A DNA stretch of 64,000 nt. It comes from Stromatinia cepivora (lineage: Eukaryota; Ascomycota; Leotiomycetes; Helotiales; Sclerotiniaceae). A model generated the notes under the pieces. That model did no database searches, was not told the origin of the DNA, and saw only the letters and a list, made by a program, of their open reading frames with translations. Numbering within the stretch: position 1 is the stretch's first letter; each line of letters begins with the position of its first letter. Position numbers and translations under genes: made by a program. Below, piece by piece: positions 50,101-59,980 of the stretch. The stretch covers positions 3,224,001-3,288,000 of the forward strand of contig RCTD01000001.1 of the NCBI GenBank assembly GCA_014898415.1, written 5' to 3'.

Positions 50101-51890
50101 TATTATATCTTAAAGGATAAATTCAATAAACTTACCTTATTTAAACAATTTTCATTTTATATTCTAACTTGATTAATAAAAAATAAACGATATAAAGAAA
50201 TATTCTCAATTTATAACAATTCACAATATAATCATTATTGGAATTAAAGTAAAACTATTATTGCCTTTCATTTGATCTACAATCAATAGATTACAAACAA
50301 TATTACTTCCTCGAATTCATACATTTGCAATTCCAAAATTATCTTGTTTTTATTATCAATTAAAAGATCATCAAATGAAATATTAGTTCAAATAGGATTA
50401 CAATCTTAAGATTAATAATTTTAAGATTAGGAAAATCTAATATAAAATCGATTCTAGATTGAAATCTACAAAATCGATCCTTTTTCAATAAATATTTATA
50501 TATAAATATAATGATCAAGATCTAATCATTTGTTGTCGTTTATATTTAGTAATACAAGGAGATCTTTAAATTAAAAATATTATTAAAATTATTTATACCA
50601 TTACATTAATAAACTAATTATTCCAAATCGTAATAGCAATTATCATTAAATATAATCTCTAAACAAAGCAATATAATATAATCAATATCTTCATTAATAC
50701 TTTATACAATCCTTTTAATACCCCAATTGTATACTATTTATTTAATAGATATAAGATCCCAAACAAAAATGTTATAATCGATTAAGTTTTATATAATCTA
50801 TAAGATTCCCCAATTATATGATTTAGGGATTTCATTTAGATATTCAAGAAATTAGGATTAATATAATACAAAAAAGAACTATATTTATATATTAATCTAA
50901 AATATATCATTATAATTTTTTTCTTTATAAATGATATTTAGATTATTTATTATAAAAAAAACAAATCAACTACCACAAAGATTATCAAAGGAATCAAAGC
51001 TATATATAAATTATAAGACCTAAAAAATATTAAATAATTTTTAGATATATATATACTCTATAATCAATCCAAGAAAAAGCTATGACTAGCCTATAATATA
51101 TATATTAAAAAGATTACTAAGAAATTCAAAATAATAAACGGAATAATAAATATATCATTCCTGATAATAGTATTTCGGAAAAATCAAGATCAAACTCCTA
51201 TATATATTATAAAAATATATTAAAAGAAAATAGATTCAATTTTATATACTATAATTATTATAAGAATGAATATATTATTCGCTACTTTACAATTGAATCA
51301 TTATTTAATCAATCTATTGAACAATTATATAAAAACTATCGATCACTATTTACAATATTTATAGAATATAAAATATCTCATAATCTAATATAACAATAAT
51401 CAAATATCACAATTTCTTATCTTCTCAGATATTTCTTTTGTAAATGATCCAGATACTTATCAATTATTCCAAAAGTACATTTTATCTCTTTTCGATGATT
51501 TAATTATATAGAAAATATCCAAATAAGATATTATGATCACCTCGATTATCAAAACAGAATTTCTCGGAATCGAATATATATCAAAAGAAATTATAACAAT
51601 CCTATATTTCTTAAAAGAAATAAATCTAATAATAAAAGAATTTATAATGATCTTCTACAATAACCAATAAACAATCAAATTAATAATTAATAAAAACAAA
51701 TGAATTACTACGAAATTATATTATATCGATATCCAAAATATATAATTATATTAAGAATATTCAAAAAGGAATTTTTATATAATCTATCTATTGATCATCA
51801 ATATAATTGCTAATAAATTCATTAAGAATTTTATAAAACAAAAGTTCGAATATTTCCGATCCTTTTTCAATCTACAAAATGTAAACAATA
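47156..51890 (+). pseudogene. E gag-pol remnant
   Basis: Copia-type order on the plus strand. 47156-47389 is an open 77-codon gag-like frame starting MNNQFGLSNFSFKQFENVF. The protease is at about 47690-47950: LLDNYSAIYIVNN at the place of the catalytic DSGA (no longer intact), then NNIILIPGFHINIIS, the NVLYVPGF..NLIS motif. A pre-integrase block (MWYKCFRYLKKEVFEHL) is at about 48195. The reverse transcriptase is at about 50730-51000, with DSPII-stop-FRDF, then FFFINDI at the position of the Asp pair. RNase H is at about 51440-51640 (FSDISFVNDPDTYQLF ... TEFLGIEYISKEI). Stops throughout; not functional. Confidence 0.82.
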
Positions 51891-51893
51891 GAA

Positions 51894-52181
51894 TTATAAA
51901 GTTTGAATAACGATAATTATAAAGCTTGAATAATGATAATCTGGATTATAAAACTTGAATAACAATAATCTAAAATTCATAATTCTTTTTTTTATTATAG
52001 ATAAAATAAATCCTATTTGGTATTCTAGACCATTATACTTTTTTATAATACACTTCAATTTGTATACTTTATATCTATCGGAAAACAAAGAATAATTAAG
52101 ATCGATCATTTCTCCATTCTTCACTTTTCTATTCTCAAAGAAGAATAAACTTTTTTCTAAGTTTAATAATTTGAAATTCAA
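51894..52181 (-). pseudogene. Minus-strand open frame in E, unknown
   Basis: A 95-codon open frame just beyond the stop of the antisense gene (52315). It reads EKSLFFFENRKVKNGEMIDL and YKVYKLKCIIKKYNGLEYQI, then runs into a short AT-rich tandem repeat near 51900-51970. It could be a downstream exon, a separate relic or chance. No family recognised. Confidence 0.3.
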
Positions 52182-52314
52182 ATAAAAAAGCCTTTGAATT
52201 ATTTGTAATAATCAAGGAATAAGGAACAATTGAAGTAATCAAAATTATTAATATTATTAGTATTATAAAAATCAAAGAACTATCCTTTTTTTTCTTTTTT
52301 TTTGAATATATTAT

Positions 52315-52966
52315 CTATTCTTTTCTTCTTTTCTTTTCCATCACTTTTTCTTTTTCATCCTTATTATCATTTTCCGAAATCATAATGTATTTCTTTTGTT
52401 TAGCTTTTTGAGGATTTCGGTAAGTAATATAATAAGGAAAAAGGAAACAATGATGCAAAAGCGAAAAAATAATTTCTCTTTTCTTTTCGATTTCCAGTAT
52501 TATTTTTATTGCAATTTTGTATCCCTGTTTAGATTATATAATCAACGATCAGTATATTATCAAAATAAAAGATAAACAAAAAACTTACTTTCAAATTTTG
52601 TTGATAAATAGTAATATAATAATTTATTAAAGGATGAAGGAAAGCTGATAAGAGAGTATATAAATGAATATTACAATTCCAATATCGATGATTATTTGGT
52701 TTAGAAGAATTAATAAAGTATTTGTTATAGAAATTATATCTTTCAATAATTAACGATTTCATATATCGAATATATAGATAATTGTTTCTTTCTCTACAAC
52801 TCCTTTCATCTTTTGTTTTGACTAAAAAACCAACAATTTTCGACAACCTTTTTTCTTTTTCTTCTTTATTTGATTCATTATCCGAAAAACCCAACATCGA
52901 AGAATCGAATGAATCGTTATTATCAGATAAAGAAACCCTTTTTCTTTTCTTTCCTTTATCAAACAA
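52315..52966 (-). CDS. Spliced unknown gene antisense inside E
   Basis: Two open segments, 52966-52589 and 52524-52315, are separated by a 64-bp sequence with a perfect GTAAGT donor, CTAAAC near the 3' side and a CAG acceptor; removing it keeps the frame. The joined frame has 195 codons before TAG, or 172 from the first ATG at 52897. It starts with Ser/Asp/Glu-rich sequence (SLSDNNDSFDSSMLGFSDNE) and a basic KKRKR stretch. A central hydrophobic part follows (LYTLLSAFLHPLINYYITIY), then FSLLHHCFLFPYYITYRNPQ, and a very charged tail. Retained intron signals and the open frame are unusual among the RIP-damaged surroundings. I recognise no family. The true 5' end is probably upstream, to 53451, where frames are broken by TAA. 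Confidence 0.5.
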
Positions 52967-53451
52967 TCTTTACTTTGATAATTATATATATAGAATTAAT
53001 AAAACTTTTCAATTATATAATAGAATTCAAAAACGAAATTTATCTCCAAATTATTATCTGAACCTATAATAGATAATTGATTATAACGAACAGTAATTTC
53101 TTCGATAAAGGGGAATGGTTTCTGAAATAAATGATTACATATCATTCTAGAAGCAGATTTGGTTAAATTATACTTTTAAAAATCGATATCTTGATTTGTT
53201 ATTTATACTGGATTTATTAATTCTTTTTGTTCGATTTATTAGTTCTTTAAAAGAGTACTAGGATCTTCTTTTACATTCAATTCTCTTAAAGTTTTCTTTT
53301 CAATCGTTATTTGTTTAATACGATTAAGATTCGTTTGTTTAACTTTCTTAAACCCCGAAATCTTAAATATAATAATAATCAATAAAAGCTTGATTAAGAT
53401 AAAAACAAAAATGCGAAAAGGGAATTTATATATCTTTAAAAATTCATTCAT
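52967..53451 (-). pseudogene. Likely 5' part of the antisense gene in E, with TAA stops
   Basis: From an ATG at 53451 one frame gives MNEFLKIYKFPF, a hydrophobic stretch, then RIKQITIEKKTLRELNVKED up to TAA at 53239. The same frame continues past four or five TAA codons through IEQKELINP, ITNQDIDF and KYNLTKSASRMICNHLFQKP to about 52990. Each TAA could be a former CAA (Gln), as expected from C-to-T RIP. The junction to the exon starting near 52966 is not resolved: a splice site or frameshift is needed. Confidence 0.4.
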
Positions 53452-53816
53452 TTTATTTTGTTATTACGATTAATACATTGTAATCTAGCAACTATATACA
53501 TTCTCAATTGCTATACTGTAGGATCGATTATTCATTTGTATTCTTTTAACAAAAAACTTTCTTTTTATTATTCAAAATCTTAATTTCGAAGAATATCATA
53601 AATAGCAAATCGAAAATCAAAAGAAATTTGCGATTTATATATAATCAAATTCTTCTCTATTCCAAAAATATCAAGATTATTTCAGGTTTATATATTACAC
53701 CACTCCTTTATTAATATCTACCTATAATCGCCTTACATATTCATTTACAAATTATATGAATTATTATTTTCTATACTTTTCCATTTGTTTCAGATCGCTT
53801 TTCGATCTAAAGGGTA
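53452..53816. other. E 3' internal region, no gene seen
   Basis: AT-rich sequence between the antisense gene and the right LTR of E; it ends with the likely polypurine tract CTAAAGGG. It could hold the promoter of the antisense gene. Confidence 0.45.
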
Positions 53817-54130
53817 TATCACGAAAAGCTCTGTAATCCCTTATATCTTATAAAATATTAAAGCATATACTTTCCAATTGGAATAAAGAATTTATTAGCC
53901 CTTACCAATCTACCAATTGATAAGGTGATCCTGATATCCTAATAAACAAAGATCTAGTTTAATTAAGGTGTATATCGATTAGATAACTATTCATTTGTTT
54001 TATATATACAGCTCTTGATTTATATAATCAAAAGCAAATCATTGAATTCTTTTATTCTATCAATTATATGTACTACCTATTCCCCGATCCCTGAAAGTGC
54101 TTTGTAATCATACTATCCCATGATAATATC

Positions 54131-54910
54131 GAATTGAAATTTGAAGTTCTGGATTATCGTTATATATATATTGATTATAATTATATTAACTCTAATATAT
54201 TTCGATTTAAAATATCTTCAAAGTATATATACTATTGAATATTCGTTGATAAAGGTTTCATCGTTATTATTAAATATTATACAAATATACGATAATATAT
54301 TCACTTCATTCTTTAAATATTCCGATTTCAATTCGATATTATAATATATACGATTATTGATCTTATAAACAAATACTATATTGAGTTCTGTAATCTACAT
54401 ATATTCGTTTAATATTTGATCAATTATATAAAACCATTTTTTCTTTTTCAATTATATCTTTGTTTATCTGAATCATTATTTATAATTGTTTTGATCAAGT
54501 TTCGAAGGATTATTTGATTTCGATATTGTAAAGATTTCTTGTTGTTTGATAAATATTGAAAATAGTTTTCAAGTTTTTAAAATAGTTTTAAAAAATATAT
54601 AATAAATAGATTCGGGATAATAAAAAAATATAAAAAATAAAACAATAAGAAAATTCATAAAATCGTATTGTAATATATTTTCTTGTAATTATACGAACTT
54701 ACTCTTTGCTTCTGTTATAATTCTATATCAGCATTATACAGATTGCTCTCTACTCTGATCTGTAATATTATAAGTTATAAATTATATTGTTGTATTTCAA
54801 TTCTACTTCGATAATATTATATGAAAACTTTGATTTCTATTCTATTTCACTCCTACTAACTATATTAATCCTTTCTCGATTTATTTTACTTTCTAGTTAC
54901 TATTATACAA
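54131..54910 (-). pseudogene. C3 gag remnant
   Basis: Start of the C3 coding region, separated from the rest of pol by E. It aligns with C4 41330-42120. A plus-strand open frame at 54141-54344 is antisense to it. The PBS-like CCGGATCTTATAA at 54911-54923 lies between it and the 5' LTR. Confidence 0.75.
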
Positions 54911-55096
54911 CCGGATCTTATAATTTATTAACTTTTGGTATAGGAAGTAATAATATTGTTGATTATATAGGTTGAATTAAGGATCTATTATTTTAGTAGA
55001 AGTAGAATTGAGGTTATTCCCAAATATGGTCTGTGCACCATTGTGATCACGTGACCTCAATTCTAATCCTATGATGGCCTCATTTCCAACAATTTT

Positions 55097-58000
55097 ATAT
55101 AATGAATTAGCGAGTTTTATTTTTTAATAATTAAAAGATCAAATGATTAATAATATTTTTTTATTATGAATTTTATAATTCAATTTAATAGTAATTATAG
55201 TTTTAGAGAAATAAATTATGAGTAATCAATCTTTGTTATATTATTATAATAATATATTAGTAATTATTTTATCAAATATATTTATTTTAAGTATATAAAG
55301 GAATCGATAATTATAATATTATAAAAGCAAAACGAAGATAAGCTTTTTCTTCAAAATATTGAATACGTTTTGATATATTTTATCGAATACAAATTTAATA
55401 TTTGCTTTAATAAATTTATTGAAAGATTTCGTTATTATATTATAATCCTTAATGAATTATTGATAAAAGTTGCAAAAATTGAAGAATGATTGGATCCTTT
55501 TTATTATTATCGGAAAGATCTAATTTTCAATTATTTCAATCTTTTTAAGATCTATTTCTATTTTTTTAATAAAGATAATAAAGTCTAAATATTGAATTTA
55601 TATTTCTTGAGATCTGTTTATAGATCAATAACTTTTAATTATTCGAGAATTAGTTTAATATAAGTTTGATGCTTTTCTTTTTTTTTAGAATAAATTAGAA
55701 TATTATCGAAATATATTGTATAAAAGATATTTAGATAATCAAATAGAATATCATTTATATAATATTAATAGATTATAGAATTATTCGTTAATCCGAATAA
55801 TATGATTTTGTATTTGTATAATTTATATCGAATTCGAAAAATAGTATACTCTTCTGAAACAGGATTCATTTTTATATAATGAAAAGTTTGATGAATATCG
55901 AATTTGATAAAGACTTTGATATCGGAAAATCAAGAAAACGTTTTATCAATCAAAAAAAAGGGATATTGATCTTTATATATTAAGGAATTCAATAATCTGA
56001 AATCTATATAAAATTTTAAACTATTATTGGATTTTTTGATGAATAAAACGAATACAGTATAAGAAACTTGATTAAATTCAATGAAACCCTTACTGAGATT
56101 ATTTATAATATATTTTTTAACGATTTCCAATTGTTTTAAGAATATCTTATAGAATAAATTACAATATAAAGTTTGTTCTCCTTTATTTTTCAATATGATT
56201 TTATAATTATAAAATCGGTTGGAAGGTAAGATATTTGATTCATATTTAGAAAAGGTTTGATAATATTATCGATATTCAAATAGTATTTCAGGTTCTGAAT
56301 CGATTTCGGTTAGTATTTGATCGAATTTCTTTCGAACTTTTGTATTCTTGAATTTGGTTAAAGTAATCAATATTTTCTTTTTTGTATATTATTTGTTTTA
56401 TTAAGAGTTTATTATATTATCAAATTCTTTCAAAATAATGATAAAGAGTTCAGTTTGTTTGTCTTTTTTATATTCTAATTGGAATTTATCAGGTTTGAAT
56501 ATATATAAATCGAGGATTTCGGGTGATATATAAAGAAGGTATTTATAAATCTGTAATAATAATATGATTGATTAGAAAGGAGATGGATTGAATTTAAAGA
56601 GAATTGGGGCTTTTTCCTTTTCAATAAGAATCTGTATTGTATTTATATTTAAAGATTTTTATTATATATTATCAATTATAATTGATCTATTTAATTGTAA
56701 ATCTTTTTGATTTCAATATTCTTCGAATTGATCATTTCGTTGATTAGTATTTTATTAGATTAATTGATCGATTTTCCATTTATAAAAGGATGATTGGGTA
56801 ATAAGGAGATTATTTGAATAGAAGATGATATAGGATCTCTTTTTAAGTTATTCGAAATATTAATAGAAGCAATTAAGTTTTATTCGAATCTTTGATAATC
56901 AAAATCTATTTAAAATAATATTATAATTCTTTAATTCAATAATAAAGAAAAGAATAAAAGATTGTTTATAATTATCGATCATTAAATTAAAGAATATAAA
57001 ATAGATAATAATGTGATCCTATATATTATTATATTCTTTAACTTCAATTGAAATTTTAAACAATATAATTCTTGATTTAAATATAAGAAATAAACAAATA
57101 AAGAATATAATATTAATGAAAATGAATCCATTTATTCTAAAGTCAATAAATACTTTTAATTAATAAATATAATTATTCTTCGAAAGATTATAAAGAAAAA
57201 TAAGTATTTCTTCTTCTATAAACTTTATCAAATTAAGAAATCTTATATTCTATATAATATTTAAAATGGAAATAGAATTTAAATATTTGGTTTTAAATGC
57301 TTTCCTTTTTTCAAATAGATATTCTATATAATTTCAATTATAGTTTCTGGATTGAAGTCTTCTTCGATATCCCAATATTCTTTGAATTCTTTTGCTTTTT
57401 TTAATATTGTTTTAATCTTATTAAAATTATCAATACAAAGTATCGATATATATATTATTCCAAGAAAGGGAAAAGGTGATGAATGTTTGAAATTCGAATA
57501 ATTATTGAATATAATGGAGTTTATATATCCAAAAAGAATATTCCGGGATGGAAACAGCTTTAGGAATATAGAGATTCCAAAATTGGAATTGTTAAAGCTC
57601 CGAAAGGATTACAAAAAGTTTGTAATAATCATCGATTTACAAATAGTTACAAAGATATTTTATCTAATACAATATCGATTTCGTTTTTGTAATGAAACTT
57701 CATTTTGATCTATTTTAATGAATATATTTATGAATTTTTTCATAATCTTATAATCCTTAATGAATATTGTTATCATTTGCAAAAAAAAATCGGAAATCTT
57801 TCATTCAAAATCTCTAAATAGAACTTTATTATTAATAATCTTTATTTAAATAACAAATAATCTGAATTTCCTATATTATTTTAAGAAATTATTATATCGA
57901 ATTATATTAAATATAATCTATATCTTATATTGAGAACAAGCATCATCGACTTCGATCAGATTCTAATAAATCACTGCAAATTGTTCGATTAATTCGAATA

Positions 58001-59004
58001 TTATGAATCAAAGCATTCATATATAAAGAGCATAATAATGTATTTATGCTTCCGATTCGGTTTGATCGATTATATATATACAATATTGTATCTCATTTTT
58101 AAATAATATAGTATACAATTTGAATCGTTTTATAATCAATAATTACTACAAATTAGCTTTAGATTTAATACTATCGTTAAATTTAGTAATAAGATTTATA
58201 GATTTTAATACATATATATCTCAATACGAATTATAATTAGCGCGGGAATGTAATTTTGGCCGATTAAATCGGCTTCTTGAATAAAAGGACCTTTAATCAT
58301 TATATAAATTATCATTTCCTGAAAAGGAAGAAGAACCATTAGAGAACCCTGAATGATCAGATCATCTAATCAAAGTTTTCTTCCTCTAATTTCGGGATTT
58401 TCGAGTTTGTTTAAATAAAGATCCTTAATTTTTGATTAAAAGAATAAAAGGAATCTTAGATATTATTATTGATCTAAATACTTATATAAATATTATTTAG
58501 GGTTTAAAAGGAGATTGCATTATTGCAGAATTTATTATTATTATAATTTTCAATTATCGATTCTTTTTTTTTCAAATTTATAATTATTGTATAAAGATCT
58601 TATAATTGTAATAATAATTCGGGAAGAGTAATTGAATTATTAAAAGTATCGATTTTATATATTGGAATCTTCTCTTTATTAGTTTTCTTTTTTTCAATAA
58701 TAATATTATTCAATCCTATATTTATATTCCTTTTGAGGGTTTGTTGAAATAATTAAGGAAAAGGGAATAGTTTTTTAGAATAGGTTTTCAAAGGATCGGG
58801 ATATATAGAAGGAGAAGTTCGTTATATTATGAAAATGATAATACATTTCTAAAGGGGTTTATATTTTCGTTGATTAAATCGGAATAGATCTTCTTTTTTT
58901 AAATGTAATATTTGTAAAAGTTCATTTAAGAAAGTATTATTAAAGTAAAATATTATTTGGAAGGCTATTAAATGGCCGGATATTTGTAAATGAATTGTAG
59001 ATAA
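55097..59004 (-). pseudogene. D gag and reverse transcriptase remnant
   Basis: 5' piece of the Gypsy polyprotein. At 56193-55930 an 87-codon stretch is open: NNLSKGFIEFNQVSYTVFVL, then FIKKSNNSLKFYIDFRLLN and KDQYPFFLIDKTF. These match the Ty3/Gypsy reverse transcriptase start (L..GFI..S.SP...PV.FVKK..G.LR.CVDYR.LN....K..YP.P.I). Further on, near 55730-55690, FDNILIYS-like and EEHQTYIK-like fragments correspond to YMDDILI..K..EEH. The gag region (about 57200-58990) has no identifiable motif. Everything is broken by stops. Confidence 0.85.
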
Positions 59005-59286
59005 TATAATATATAAAAGCTATAATAGAGCTGAATAAACAGGATTAATTATATTCCTTAAAATCTATAATTGAAGAATTATGGTTTATAAAGAATGATT
59101 AGATATATATATACAAATACTTATTCATAAGCTATGGGGCTGTACGCATACATTATTAGGGTCATTATTTTACTATACTAAATTGTATAATTCGTAATAT
59201 ATATGTATAGACGATCAGCTCATTAATTGATATAGGAGATAAGAGGTATCACGTGATTAGCCTCCTGTGGTTCACGATTCGTGACA
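59005..59286 (-). repeat. 5' LTR of D
   Basis: 282 bp. Its low-coordinate end is fully RIP-converted relative to the partner LTR, while its other half keeps GC-richer sequence (GGGGCTGTACGCATAC near 59146) that is converted in the partner. TCACGTGA is at 59249-59256. Confidence 0.93.
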
Positions 59287-59980
59287 AAACTGAATACAAT
59301 TAAAAAATTCAATCTTTAATATTTCTTTAAAAAAAAACCGTAAAATTATAAAACTTTCGAAATGATTCAATGTCTATCTAAAGAATCTATGCTCAAAATT
59401 TCAATCAATCACGTTTATTATTTAAAAAGTTATTAATAGGTGAAAATCGTGGTTTTTGGTATAGAATGATGGCCGGAATAAGGGGTGGTCGGAAACTAGA
59501 GTGGTTGACTTGGTAACTTCATTCCACTTATAAGTTTATCAAGAGACTGAGTAAACTCAAATTCAAAAAACTGTAATCTTATTATCGAAATAATATTTTA
59601 ATATTTTAATATTTCAATAATCTAATAACATATATAATATAAAATAAATTTCAAATTAAAAAAGTATAAATAACTATTGTAATTCTGATTTTGATTCGTG
59701 CGCACTGCGTAGTAAAATATTGTTATATTTGGTGAATACTCGAGTATGGTTCGCAGGTGCTAAGTAATACGCTGATACCGATGCTGATATCTCTTTTATA
59801 TTTTATATTCTGATAAATTTATAGTATCTTTATATGGGAGTAAATAAATAGTAATGAATGTTCTTGATGATAGAGTTTTTGTTCGGATAAGAGATTTATT
59901 TTATAGGAGTTGTGTGTTGGGAGTTATGAGATGAATAATTCAATCATGATACTCGTACACACGCACAAATTCTCAAATCC
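59287..59980. other. Transition from AT-rich DNA to gene island
   Basis: Begins with the right AAACT duplication of D. A patch of normal composition (about 59440-59570) contains GGCCGGAATAAGGGGTGGTC but no open frame of note. The sequence becomes island-like after 59700 and then forms the 3' flank of the P450 gene. Confidence 0.5.

Larger units (their letters stand above)
45837..54125 (+). mobile_element. Copia element E (8.3 kb), inserted in C3
   Basis: An 8289-bp element of a different family. Its 309-bp LTRs (45837-46145 and 53817-54125) begin TGTCACGG (TATCACGA in the right copy) and end TAATA/TGATA, probably TGACA originally, which would mirror TGTCA. ATATC at 45832-45836 and 54126-54130 is a perfect target duplication, and the joined flanks match C4 near 41330-41360. 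AAAGGG before the right LTR is the likely polypurine tract. It has pol remnants on the plus strand and about 1.9 kb of extra sequence between pol and the right LTR that carries a minus-strand gene. Confidence 0.92.
34420..55091 (-). mobile_element. Copia element C3 with nested C4 and E
   Basis: LTRs of 166 bp at 54926-55091 (5') and 34420-34585 (3'). ATTTT at 34415-34419 and 55092-55096 is a perfect target duplication, with D on both sides. C4 is inserted at 35430-42306 and E at 45837-54125. Subtracting both and their duplications leaves 5496 bp, identical in length to C4. The 5' LTR keeps TCACGTGA (55047-55054). Confidence 0.93.
20658..59286 (-). mobile_element. Ty3/Gypsy element D with all nested insertions
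   Basis: The outermost element of the nest. Its 282-bp LTRs lie at 20658-20939 and 59005-59286, and AAACT at 20653-20657 and 59287-59291 is a perfect target duplication. On the minus strand each LTR begins TGTCACGAATCG; the polypurine tract (reverse of 20940-20955) precedes the 3' LTR at the low coordinate. D's own sequence is in three pieces: 59286-55092 (5' LTR, gag region, reverse transcriptase), 34419-32622 (integrase) and 21646-20658 (3' end and LTR). After removing C2 and C3 and one duplication each, it is 6977 bp, a usual Gypsy length. All coding parts are heavily mutated. Confidence 0.93.

Noticed and set aside
20653..59291. Centromere
   Set aside because: A RIP-mutated transposon nest is compatible with centromeric or other heterochromatin, but nothing in the sequence itself distinguishes these; chromatin data would be needed.
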